A stretch of 7,963 nt of DNA from CABRXV01 sp900754955 (GTDB lineage Bacteria; Actinomycetota; Coriobacteriia; Coriobacteriales; Eggerthellaceae): NCBI GenBank assembly GCA_902475005.1, contig CABRXV010000087.1, positions 1 to 7,963 on the forward strand. Reading direction: 5' to 3'. This document shows, one piece after another, positions 1 to 5,875 of this stretch. Below the pieces are notes generated by a model that was not told the DNA's origin, did not search any database, and saw only the letters and a program-made list of their open reading frames with translations. The position numbers and the translations under genes are program-made. How positions within the stretch are numbered: position 1 is the first letter of the stretch; the number at the start of each line of letters is the position of its first letter.

Positions 1-17
1 ACAGTCCACTGGACTGT
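1..17. repeat. 17-base palindrome at the left edge
   Basis: The sequence ACAGTCCACTGGACTGT is a perfect inverted repeat of two 8-base arms around a single central C. It lies about 75 bases past the glyA stop, at the very edge of the window. With a one-base centre it looks more like a dimeric-protein operator than an RNA hairpin, but no T tract or promoter can be tied to it here and the neighbouring gene is not visible. It could also be half of a terminator belonging to a gene outside the window. Confidence 0.5.
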
Positions 18-27
18 TCCGTTCGCT

Positions 28-58
28 GCGCAACCTGCGCGCGGGCGCCCCCGCCCGC
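28..58 (-). other. Two adjacent GC hairpins downstream of glyA
   Basis: GCGCA-ACC-TGCGC (28-40) abuts GCGGGCG-CCCC-CGCCCGC (41-58), giving a 5-bp and a 7-bp all-GC stem in the transcript just past glyA. Neither is followed by a run of U in the minus-strand transcript, so a standard intrinsic terminator is not supported. They could act as a 3' stabilising structure, a Rho-independent stop of the T-less kind proposed in high-GC actinobacteria, or nothing. The rest of the 91 bases before the glyA stop holds nothing else I recognise. Confidence 0.3.
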
Positions 59-91
59 CTCGCAGCCTGCCCAACCTCAATCGGTACTACT

Positions 92-1348
92 TTAGTATTC
101 CAGTCCCGGATAGAGGGGATGGGCATCCAGCATGGCGTCCACACGGCGGCGGACATCAGCGAGCTTGGCGTCGTCGGCGGGGTTGAACACCGTGGTCGCG
201 ATGAGCTGGCCGATCTCGTAGAAGTCCTCGGCGGTAAATCCTCGAGTGGTGGCGGCCGCGGAGCCCACGCGGATGCCGCTCGTCACGAAGGGAGAGCGCT
301 GCTCGTTGGGGATGGAGTTCTTGTTCACCGTAAGGCCCACGGATTCCAGAAGCTTCTCGGCGTCCTTGCCGGTGATGTCGGAGGCCGTGAGGTCAACGAG
401 GCACAGGTGGTTGTCCGTGCCGCCGGAGACGAGGCGCAGGCCGCCGTCGGTCATGCCCTGGCCGAGAGTGCGGCAGTTCTCCACCACATGCTCCATATAA
501 ACACGGTAATCGGGACGCAGCGCCTCGCCGAAGGCCACGGCCTTGCCGGCGATGACGTGCATGAGAGGGCCGCCCTGAGCACCGGGGAAGATGGCCTTGT
601 TGATCTTCGGACCCAGCTCATCCGAGTTCGTGAGAATGAAGCCGCCGCGCGGGCCGCGCAGGGTCTTGTGGCTCGTGGAAGTGACGATGTCGGCGTGGGG
701 CACCGGGCTCGGGTGCAGCCCCGCGGCCACGAGGCCGGCGATGTGGGCCATGTCCACCATGAGGTAGGCGCCCACCTCATGGGCGATGGCCGCCATGCGC
801 TCGAAGTCGATGATGCGCGGATAGGCCGAAGCGCCGCCCACGATCACCTTCGGGCGCACCTCCTTGGCGATGCGCTCGAGCTCGTCGTAGTCGATCGTTT
901 CGGTCACGGGATCCACGCCGTACGAGACGATGTTGTACAGCAGGCCCGAGAAGTTCACCGGCGAGCCGTGCGTGAGGTGTCCGCCGTGATCGAGGCTCAT
1001 GCCGAGCACCGTGTCGCCGGGCTTCACCACGGCGAGGTATGCGCCGAAGTTGGCCTGCGCGCCCGAATGGGGCTGCACGTTGGCGAACTTCGCACCGTAG
1101 AGCTCGCAGGCGCGGTCGCGCGCGAGGTCCTCCACGATGTCGACCTTCTCGCAGCCGCCGTAGTAGCGCTTGCCGGGATAGCCCTCGGCGTACTTGTTGG
1201 TGAGCACGCTACCGACCGCCTCCATGACGGCGCGGGAGGTAAAGTTCTCCGACGCGATGAGCTCGATGGAGCCGCGCTGACGGTCGAGCTCGGCGCGCAG
1301 GGCGCCGAGCACCTCGGGGTCGGACTGGGCAAGATATTCAAGAGCCAT
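92..1348 (-). CDS. glyA: Serine hydroxymethyltransferase
   Basis: Cytosolic PLP enzyme that interconverts serine plus tetrahydrofolate with glycine plus 5,10-methylene-tetrahydrofolate, the main one-carbon source for purines, thymidylate and methionine. The 418-residue length matches the family. The N-terminal IELIASENF block (28-36) and the NKYAEGYPGKRYYGG block (51-65) are intact. The cofactor site is complete: the VDMAHIAG segment carries Asp199 and His202, and VTSTSHKTLRGPRGG carries the Schiff-base Lys228. The ATG at 1348 is preceded by AAAGGA about 10 bases upstream, and MALEYLAQSDPEV is a normal SHMT start. It is the last gene of the minus-strand series; rpiB lies 106 bases upstream. 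I see no disruption or unusual composition. The identification is very secure. Confidence 0.98.
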   Translation of the reverse strand: MALEYLAQSDPEVLGALRAELDRQRGSIELIASENFTSRAVMEAVGSVLTNKYAEGYPGKRYYGGCEKVDIVEDLARDRACELYGAKFANVQPHSGAQANFGAYLAVVKPGDTVLGMSLDHGGHLTHGSPVNFSGLLYNIVSYGVDPVTETIDYDELERIAKEVRPKVIVGGASAYPRIIDFERMAAIAHEVGAYLMVDMAHIAGLVAAGLHPSPVPHADIVTSTSHKTLRGPRGGFILTNSDELGPKINKAIFPGAQGGPLMHVIAGKAVAFGEALRPDYRVYMEHVVENCRTLGQGMTDGGLRLVSGGTDNHLCLVDLTASDITGKDAEKLLESVGLTVNKNSIPNEQRSPFVTSGIRVGSAAATTRGFTAEDFYEIGQLIATTVFNPADDAKLADVRRRVDAMLDAHPLYPGLEY

Positions 1349-1398
1349 GATGCTCGGTTCCTTTCTCGGGTATCGGGTTGTCTGAATCTGAACGGAAA

Positions 1399-1421
1399 GC
1401 CGCGCTTCGGGAGCGCGCGGC
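1399..1421 (-). terminator. Weak hairpin between rpiB and glyA
   Basis: In the minus-strand transcript GCCGCGC and GCGCGGC form a 7-bp stem around a 9-base loop, with an alternative inner stem CGCGCT/AGCGCG. The stem is followed by CTTTCCGTT, a poor U-rich stretch. It sits about 34 bases after the rpiB stop and about 50 bases before the glyA start, so it may attenuate read-through into glyA. The T tract is too broken to be sure it terminates. Confidence 0.3.
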
Positions 1422-1454
1422 GGGCGCCGACGCGCGCGAACGCAACAGGTGAAG

Positions 1455-1895
1455 CTACGCCGTCTCGAGAGCCATGATCTTCTCGACGCGGCCCGCGTGG
1501 CGACCGCCGCCGAACGCCGTCGAGAGGAAGGTGTCGAGGATGCGCTTGTTCTCGTCGAGCTCGACGAAACGCCCGGAGAGCGTGACGACGTTGGCGTTGT
1601 TGTGCTCGCGGGCCAGTTCGGCGAACTGCGTGTTGATGACGTTCACCGCACGGATGCCGTGGATCTTGTTGGCCGCAACCGCCATGCCGATGCCCGTACC
1701 GCACACGAGGACGCCGTATTCGGCCGAGCCGTCGGCCACGTCGCGCGCGACGAGCGCTGCGAAATCGGGGTAGTCGACGCGATCGTCGGACGCGGGGCCG
1801 CGGTCGATGACGTCGTGGCCGCAGGAGGTCAGGTAGGCCGCGAGCTCCTGCTTCTGCTCGAACCCGGCATGATCGCTCGCAATGCTGATGCGCAT
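1455..1895 (-). CDS. rpiB: Ribose-5-phosphate isomerase B (RpiB/LacAB family)
   Basis: Isomerises ribose 5-phosphate and ribulose 5-phosphate in the non-oxidative pentose phosphate pathway; cytosolic. The 146 residues match the usual length of about 150. MRISIASDHAGF gives the first strand and the phosphate-binding Asp-His pair. VCGTGIGMA carries the active-site Cys65, with Thr67 in the anion hole; this is the Cys form as in E. coli, whereas the mycobacterial enzyme uses Glu. AREHNNANV carries His98 and GGGRHAGRV carries the phosphate-binding arginines. The start at 1895 is preferred over an upstream in-frame start (1973) because AAAGGGGAG lies 8 bases before it and the protein then begins exactly at the family's first strand. 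glpK ends 93 bases upstream. LacA/LacB-type galactose-6-phosphate isomerase is possible by family but has no lac context here. Confidence 0.93.
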   Translation of the reverse strand: MRISIASDHAGFEQKQELAAYLTSCGHDVIDRGPASDDRVDYPDFAALVARDVADGSAEYGVLVCGTGIGMAVAANKIHGIRAVNVINTQFAELAREHNNANVVTLSGRFVELDENKRILDTFLSTAFGGGRHAGRVEKIMALETA

Positions 1896-1908
1896 GGGAG
1901 GTGCTCCC
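1896..1908 (-). promoter_or_regulatory. Hairpin masking the rpiB ribosome binding site
   Basis: Directly before the rpiB ATG the transcript reads GGGAG-CAC-CTCCC, a 5-bp GC-rich stem with a three-base loop. Its 5' arm is the Shine-Dalgarno core (GGGGAG) itself. Folding would hide the binding site and abut the start codon, so it could lower or condition rpiB translation. The pairing is seen directly; the regulatory effect is inference, and a triloop stem this short may simply be melted by ribosomes arriving from glpK. Confidence 0.35.
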
Positions 1909-1940
1909 CTTTCCTGATGGTTGATTTTCGAACAGACGAC

Positions 1941-1946
1941 ATTGTA
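1941..1946 (-). promoter_or_regulatory. Possible -10 element before rpiB
   Basis: On the minus strand TACAAT matches the sigma70 -10 consensus at five of six positions, about 46 bases before the rpiB start, in a locally AT-richer stretch of the glpK-rpiB gap. No convincing -35 lies 16-18 bases upstream, where the sequence is almost pure GC. It may be an internal promoter or chance. Confidence 0.25.
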
Positions 1947-1988
1947 CGCGAAGCAGCGCGGGGCGCGGCGCACAAAGCCGGCGGCGCG

Positions 1989-3482
1989 CTACTGCGTGCG
2001 CGTGCGGGCCACCGCCTCGTGCCAGCCCGCGATGAGCTCGCGGCGATGCGCGGCATCCATCTTCGCCGAGAACACGTCGCTCGCGCTGCCGATGCGCTTG
2101 AGCTCGTCGACATCGCGCCAGAAACCCGTCGTGAGGCCCGCGAGGAACGCGGCGCCCATCGCCGTGGCCTCGCGGTTGCGCGGACGACTGATAATGCGGT
2201 CCATCACGTCGGCCTGGAACTGCATGAGGAAGTCGTTGGCCGAGGCGCCGCCGTCGACGTTGAGCGTGGTCATGGTGATGTTCGCGTCGTCCTCCATCGC
2301 GACGACGAGATCGAGCACCTGGTAGGCAAGCGCCTCGAGCGCGGCGCGCACAAGGTGCGCACGGCCCGTACCGCGCGTAAGCCCGTAAACGGCACCGCGC
2401 GCGCCCGCGTCCCAGTACGGCGCGCCGAGACCCGTGAACGCCGGCACGATGTAGACGCCGCCGGTGTCGGGCACGCTGCGGGCGAGCTCCTCCGATTCGG
2501 CCGCGCTTCCGATGAGCCCGAGCTCATCACGCAGCCACTGGATGAGCGCGCCCGCCATGAACACGCTGCCCTCGAGCGCGTACTCGGTGCCCTCAACCTG
2601 CGGCGCCGATGCGGCGATGGTCGTGATGAGCCCGTTGCGCGAGCGGCACGCCTCATATCCGGTGTGCATGAGGAGGAAGCAACCCGTGCCGTAGGTGTTC
2701 TTGGCGTGTCCCGGCTCAAAGCAGCGCTGGCCGAACAGCGCCGCCTGCTGGTCACCCGCCACTCCGCAGATCGGAATGCCCTGCGCAAGGCCGGGGTTCG
2801 ACGTTTCGCCGAAGCGCGACGCCGACAAGCGCACCTCGGGCATCATCGAGATGGGAATGTCGAACAAATCAAGCAGCCATGGATCCCAGCAGCCCTCGTG
2901 GATGTTGTACAGCATCGTGCGGCTCGCGTTCGTCACGTCGGTCGCGTGAACCGCCCCGTAGGTGAGCGTCCAGACGAGCCAGCTGTCGACCGTGCCGAAG
3001 GCGAGCCGTCCCGCCTCCGCCGCCGCGCGGGCGCCCTCCACGTTGTCGAGGATCCAGCGGATCTTCGTCGCCGAGAAATATGGATCGGGCACAAGCCCCG
3101 TACGGTCGGTGATCTGGCGCGCCACGTCCGCATCGCCGCAGAGGCGCTCCACCATGTCGGCGGTGCGGCGGCACTGCCACACGATGGCGTTGCAGATCGG
3201 CTCGCCCGTCTCGCGATCCCACACGACGGTGGTCTCGCGCTGGTTCGTGATGCCGATCGCCTCGATGTCAGACGGCGTGAGGTTCTGCGCCATGAAGAGC
3301 TCGGTGAGCGCGCCCATCTGCGACGAGAGGATGTCGTGCGGATTGTGCTCGACCCAACCGGGATGGGGGTAGATCTGCGGGAAGGGCCGCTGCGCCGAAG
3401 CGACGATGTTGCCATCGTGATCGACGAGCAGCGCACGCGACGACGTGGTTCCCTGATCGAGCGCTATCACATACCGGCCCAT
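1989..3482 (-). CDS. glpK: Glycerol kinase
   Basis: Phosphorylates glycerol with ATP to sn-glycerol 3-phosphate, the entry to glycerol catabolism and phospholipid synthesis; cytosolic FGGY-family kinase. The 497 residues match the family's roughly 500. YVIALDQGTTSSRALLVD (4-21) is the N-terminal phosphate-binding block, and NQRETTVVWD (80-89) supplies the Arg-Glu glycerol ligands. YFSATKIRWILDN (135-147) is the FGGY signature, and GVAGDQQAALFGQ contains the catalytic base Asp244. KNTYGTGCF and the LNVDGGASANDFLMQ segment (407-421) form the nucleotide-binding half. The ATG at 3482 has AAGGAGGAGG just upstream; an earlier in-frame start (3569) would add a non-homologous Arg-rich leader. The regulatory loop at about 223-235 lacks both the histidine phosphorylated by HPr in Firmicutes enzymes and the Arg of the E. 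coli FBP site. The monoglyceride-lipase-like gene upstream fits a glycerol role. Confidence 0.98.
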   Translation of the reverse strand: MGRYVIALDQGTTSSRALLVDHDGNIVASAQRPFPQIYPHPGWVEHNPHDILSSQMGALTELFMAQNLTPSDIEAIGITNQRETTVVWDRETGEPICNAIVWQCRRTADMVERLCGDADVARQITDRTGLVPDPYFSATKIRWILDNVEGARAAAEAGRLAFGTVDSWLVWTLTYGAVHATDVTNASRTMLYNIHEGCWDPWLLDLFDIPISMMPEVRLSASRFGETSNPGLAQGIPICGVAGDQQAALFGQRCFEPGHAKNTYGTGCFLLMHTGYEACRSRNGLITTIAASAPQVEGTEYALEGSVFMAGALIQWLRDELGLIGSAAESEELARSVPDTGGVYIVPAFTGLGAPYWDAGARGAVYGLTRGTGRAHLVRAALEALAYQVLDLVVAMEDDANITMTTLNVDGGASANDFLMQFQADVMDRIISRPRNREATAMGAAFLAGLTTGFWRDVDELKRIGSASDVFSAKMDAAHRRELIAGWHEAVARTRTQ

Positions 3483-3499
3483 GGCCTCCTCCTTCTTCC

Positions 3500-3526
3500 G
3501 TGAGCCGAGCGCGCCGCCCGGCTCAC
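3500..3526 (-). promoter_or_regulatory. Stem-loop in the glpK leader
   Basis: GTGAGCCG (8 bases) and CGGCTCAC pair perfectly around an 11-base GC-rich loop, ending about 17 bases before the glpK start and directly next to its purine-rich ribosome binding site. No U tract follows, so it is not a standard terminator. It may be an mRNA processing or stability element between the hydrolase and glpK, or a DNA operator. The remaining 112 bases between the hydrolase stop and glpK show no clear promoter. Confidence 0.4.
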
Positions 3527-3594
3527 CTCGTCCCCTTCTGCACGACCTCGGCCCGGATCGCAAGCGCAAAGTCGATCAGCGTGCACCGACGTCT

Positions 3595-4563
3595 TCAGCC
3601 GCGCTGCGCCCGCGCGCCGTGCACGTCGAGCCAGATGATCACGTCGTCGTACACCTGCCGGCGCCCCTCCTCGTTGAGGATCTCGTGGCGCATGCCGTCG
3701 TAGAGCTTCACCGTCACGTCCTGCACGCCAGCGCAGCGCATGACATCGGCAGCCGCTTCCACCCCACGCCCGCACGCGCCCACAGGATCCTCCGCCCCCG
3801 CGATGTAGAGCAGCGGAAGATCGGCGGGCACGGAGCATGCGCGGTCGACGCGCGCCGCCTGTTCGGTGAGATCGGTGAGCGCCGCGTAGCCGGCTGCCGT
3901 GAAACGCGCGCCGCACAGCTTGTCGGCGCAGTAGGCATCGACGTTGCTCTCGTTGTGCGAGAGCCAGTCGAAGGGCGTGCGGGGATTCTCGACGGCGCGC
4001 GCGTAGGCGCCGTCGGCGAGCCTGAAAAGAAGCGCGCTCACGGCGCGTTCGCCGCGGCGCCGTGCGATCATGCGCGCGAGCTTATTGCCGAGGCGCGACA
4101 CGAGCACGGGCTGGCACCCCGTGCCGCACAGCACCGCGCCCGCAAGACCCGCCCCGTGCTCCTGCAGGTACGCCTGCACGATGAAGCTCCCCATCGAATG
4201 CCCGAACAGGTAGTACGGGGTGTTGCGCGCATACCGCGCCGCCACGAGGCGACGCAGCGCGTCCACGTCGTCGATGAGCGCTTGCGCGCCGGCGGCGAGG
4301 GGAATATGCCCGAGGTCGGCGGCGTCGGATACGCTTTTGCCGTGACCGATGTGGTCGTGCCCGCACGCAACGAAGCCCGCCGCAGCGAGCGCTTCCGCAA
4401 ACTCCTCGTAGCGCCCCACGTACTCGGACATGCCGTGCACGATCTGCACGATGCCGCGCGGCGAGGACGTGCCGGCGGACGAGCGCCAGAGCAGCCCCTT
4501 GAGCTGGCTGCTCCCGTCCGACGACGAGAACCCGAGCGTCTGTCGCTGTACCTGGTCGGTCAT
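3595..4563 (-). CDS. Alpha/beta hydrolase, monoacylglycerol lipase-like
   Basis: Predicted cytosolic serine hydrolase of the PldB/monoglyceride lipase (Hydrolase_4) type, likely releasing a fatty acid and glycerol, or a glycerol headgroup, from monoacylglycerols or lysophospholipids. The 322 residues fit the family. VHGMSEYVGRYEEFAEAL (42-59) is the typical oxyanion-loop region, and GHDHIGHGKS (68-77) the family's conserved segment. LFGHSMGS holds the nucleophile Ser123, IAGAEDPVG the acid Asp259, and GMRHEILNE the His293, so the triad is complete. There is no signal peptide or membrane helix. I chose the ATG at 4563, preceded by GAAGGTGGGG; an alternative in-frame start at 4620 would overlap the tsaC end by 13 bases and add 19 non-conserved residues. 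Placement directly before glpK suggests that it feeds glycerol to the kinase. Exact substrate is unknown. Confidence 0.88.
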   Translation of the reverse strand: MTDQVQRQTLGFSSSDGSSQLKGLLWRSSAGTSSPRGIVQIVHGMSEYVGRYEEFAEALAAAGFVACGHDHIGHGKSVSDAADLGHIPLAAGAQALIDDVDALRRLVAARYARNTPYYLFGHSMGSFIVQAYLQEHGAGLAGAVLCGTGCQPVLVSRLGNKLARMIARRRGERAVSALLFRLADGAYARAVENPRTPFDWLSHNESNVDAYCADKLCGARFTAAGYAALTDLTEQAARVDRACSVPADLPLLYIAGAEDPVGACGRGVEAAADVMRCAGVQDVTVKLYDGMRHEILNEEGRRQVYDDVIIWLDVHGARAQRG

Positions 4564-4607
4564 CTTCCCCACCTTCTCTCTGCGCTCCGCACGAACCTGT
4601 CGCGCCG

Positions 4608-5258
4608 CTACGCCTCGCATGCGCCGTACGCGCTCAGCATCGCGGCGGAGATGCCGCCCGCACGCACCACGCGCGGATGCGAGCCCGTGCAGTCGAGCAC
4701 CGTGGAGGCCACGCCGGACGCCGGCACGCTGCCGCGCAGGACGCAGGAAACCTCCGCGACGAGCGCGGGATCAAGCTCATCGAAGGCGCCGGGCGCGGGA
4801 CGCCCCGCCTTGTTGGCAGAGCTCGTGGCGAGCGGGCAGCCCGCGGCGCGCACGAGCGCGAGCGCGAGGTCGTGCTGCGGCATGCGCAGCCCGATGGTGC
4901 CGGCAGACGAGCGGAAGGCGGCCGGCACCGCGTCGCTCGCGCGCACGATGAGCGTAAGCGCACCCGGCCAGAAGGCGTGCGCGAGATCGAAGGCGAGCGG
5001 CGGGACGTCGCGGCCGTAGCGCGCGAGGTCGTCGACCGAGCCGACGAGCCAGGCGATGGGCTTGCCGCGATCGCGCTCTTTGATGCGGTAGATGACGTCG
5101 GGGCCGGCAGCGTGCGCAACGGCGACGCCGATGCCGTACACCGTGTCGGTCGGGAACACGACCGCCGCACCGCGCTCGAGCGCGCGCACCGCCTCGTCGA
5201 TCGCCGTTGCGTGATCGCCCATGAGCCCCTCACCCCATCCTGCCTGCTTCACTGCCAT
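4608..5258 (-). CDS. tsaC: L-threonylcarbamoyladenylate synthase (Sua5/YrdC/YwlC family)
   Basis: Makes threonylcarbamoyl-AMP from threonine, bicarbonate and ATP, the first step of t6A37 modification of ANN-decoding tRNAs; cytosolic. The protein of 216 residues is a single YrdC domain without the extra Sua5 C-terminal domain. Conserved blocks are present in order: VVFPTDTVYGIG (33-44), IKERDRGKPIAWLV (59-72), FWPGALTLIV (96-105), GLRMPQHD (123-130) and PLATSSAN (142-149). The KxR and SxN substrate-binding motifs are intact. The start at 5258 has GGAG seven bases upstream. An internal ATG at 5222, preceded by GGTGAGGGG, would give 204 residues and is nearly as good; a start at 5384 would add an unconserved Arg-rich leader. 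It is the first gene after a large gene-free stretch and lies 44 bases before the hydrolase. A YciO paralogue is the only real alternative. Confidence 0.9.
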   Translation of the reverse strand: MAVKQAGWGEGLMGDHATAIDEAVRALERGAAVVFPTDTVYGIGVAVAHAAGPDVIYRIKERDRGKPIAWLVGSVDDLARYGRDVPPLAFDLAHAFWPGALTLIVRASDAVPAAFRSSAGTIGLRMPQHDLALALVRAAGCPLATSSANKAGRPAPGAFDELDPALVAEVSCVLRGSVPASGVASTVLDCTGSHPRVVRAGGISAAMLSAYGACEA

Positions 5259-5485
5259 CATGATACTCCATCGCGGAAGGCGCGGTGCTGCGCGCGGGAC
5301 CGGGGCGGTGCGAAGCGCACGGCGGAAGAACGGGCGAAGAACAGGCCGCAGCAGGCAGAAGCGCGGAAGGGCGGCGGTGTTCAACGGTTCGCGTACGCTC
5401 GCGCATCGCGCACCGCTGAACGTTTTCCGCAGCGCTCACGCGAGACCCGTGCGCAGCCGCACGCTTCAAAATCTCCTTGAACGCG

Positions 5486-5515
5486 TTGACGCTCCCCCGC
5501 CGCTTGCAAGATCAT
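5486..5515 (+). promoter_or_regulatory. Possible promoter for the aquaporin remnant
   Basis: TTGACG (5486-5491) matches the -35 consensus at five of six positions. It is followed after 18 bases by GATCAT (5510-5515), a poor -10. TTCAA and TTGAA (5465-5469 and 5477-5481) form a short inverted repeat just upstream that could be an operator. Transcription from here would give a leader of roughly 145 bases that includes the C10 tract. The -10 is weak, so this is tentative. Confidence 0.25.
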
Positions 5516-5588
5516 GGGCGCCGCTCTTTTCCGCAGAGCACACCGAATCAAGGACGCGCTCCCTTCAGGGCCGACCCGGCCCCCTTCT

Positions 5589-5598
5589 CCCCCCCCCC
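5589..5598 (+). repeat. C10 homopolymer tract
   Basis: Ten consecutive C residues (preceded by a CCCCCTTCT stretch) lie 70 bases upstream of the aquaporin GTG. Tracts this long are prone to slipped-strand length change, and also to sequencing error. It lies in untranslated DNA, so any effect would be on transcription or leader structure. Confidence 0.85.
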
Positions 5599-5668
5599 AT
5601 GACGATCAGCTTCTCATGTCGGCGAGACTGCTGCGCCCTTTTACCAAGTAACGAGATAGGAGAATCAC

Positions 5669-5819
5669 GTGGAAGCAACCGCAATTAAGAAGTACGGCGC
5701 CGAGGCGCTCGGCACGTTCGTGCTGACTCTGTTCGGCTGCGGCAGCGCCGCTCGTGGGTGCGGCGCTCGCCGCACTCATCTTCGCCGCCTTCAAGAGCAA
5801 GGCCGAACAGGATGCCTAG
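5669..5819 (+). pseudogene. Aquaporin (MIP family) gene with a large internal deletion
   Basis: Two ends of a membrane channel gene are joined without the middle. From the GTG at 5669 (AGGAG at 5658-5662, six bases before it) the first 27 codons read as the start of helix 1 of an AqpZ-like aquaporin, including AEALGTFVLTLFGCGSA. From about 5745, in a different frame, the last 24 codons read APLVGAALAALIF then FKSKAEQDA and stop at TAG 5817-5819; this is the C-terminal helix and tail of the same family. Both NPA loops and helices 2-5 are missing, so roughly 500-550 bases are gone given a usual length near 230 residues. The two parts are out of frame, so no channel can be made. The GCGCCG at 5745-5750 fits both expected flanks and may mark a microhomology junction. 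FGCGSA favours a water channel over GlpF. An assembly collapse is an alternative. Confidence 0.78.
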
Positions 5820-5841
5820 AGCCGCTTCGCATAGCAAAAGG

Positions 5842-5875
5842 AAAAGCCGCGTCGCACAAGCGATGCGGCTTTTTT
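5842..5875. terminator. Bidirectional intrinsic terminator
   Basis: AAAAGCCGCGTCGC-ACAA-GCGATGCGGCTTTT forms a 14-bp stem (one G-T wobble) with a four-base loop. The plus strand follows with six T starting at 5870; the minus strand follows with TTTTCCTTTT. On the plus strand it lies 22 bases after the aquaporin stop. On the minus strand the TGA of the MGMT-like gene (5875-5877) overlaps its T tract. It therefore separates the two convergent units in both directions. Confidence 0.92.

Larger units (their letters stand above)
5259..5668. other. Gene-free region between tsaC and the aquaporin remnant
   Basis: About 400 bases between two divergently oriented units. It has no supported coding sequence: open frames crossing it are Arg/Pro-rich and resemble no family. 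It must hold the promoter for tsaC on the minus strand, but I cannot pick a convincing one. Recognisable pieces are a plus-strand promoter-like pair (5486-5515), a GGGCCG-ACC-CGGCCC hairpin (5568-5582), a C10 tract (5589-5598), an imperfect tandem repeat of about 12 bases containing GAAGAAC near 5322-5345, and the aquaporin ribosome binding site (5658-5662). Confidence 0.7.

Noticed and set aside
119..1477. A 452-codon plus-strand open frame opposite glyA
   Set aside because: Composition (Val/His/Arg/Ala-rich) and its exact antisense position show that it is a shadow of glyA; no motif or ribosome binding site supports it.
1449..3503. A 684-codon plus-strand open frame opposite rpiB and glpK
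   Set aside because: It is antisense to two clearly conserved genes, is His/Arg/Ala-rich with no recognisable domain, and is the expected mirror frame of GC-rich coding DNA.
3481..5019. A 512-codon plus-strand open frame opposite the hydrolase and tsaC
   Set aside because: It spans the intergenic gap and two conserved minus-strand genes without any family resemblance.
5259..5384. N-terminal extension of TsaC to a start at 5384
   Set aside because: The extra 42 residues are Arg/Pro-rich and outside the YrdC domain; the starts at 5258 or 5222 have good ribosome binding sites.
5568..5582. GGGCCG-ACC-CGGCCC hairpin as a terminator
   Set aside because: It is not followed by T-rich sequence on either strand, and it lies upstream of a gene rather than downstream.
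5616..5651. An 11-residue leader peptide before the aquaporin remnant (ATG to TAA)
   Set aside because: It has no ribosome binding site, no run of a regulatory amino acid and no attenuator-like pairing.
5259..5668. A tRNA, small RNA or riboswitch in the gene-free stretch
   Set aside because: I found no cloverleaf, no conserved aptamer-like core and no terminator-coupled structure; only short unrelated hairpins.
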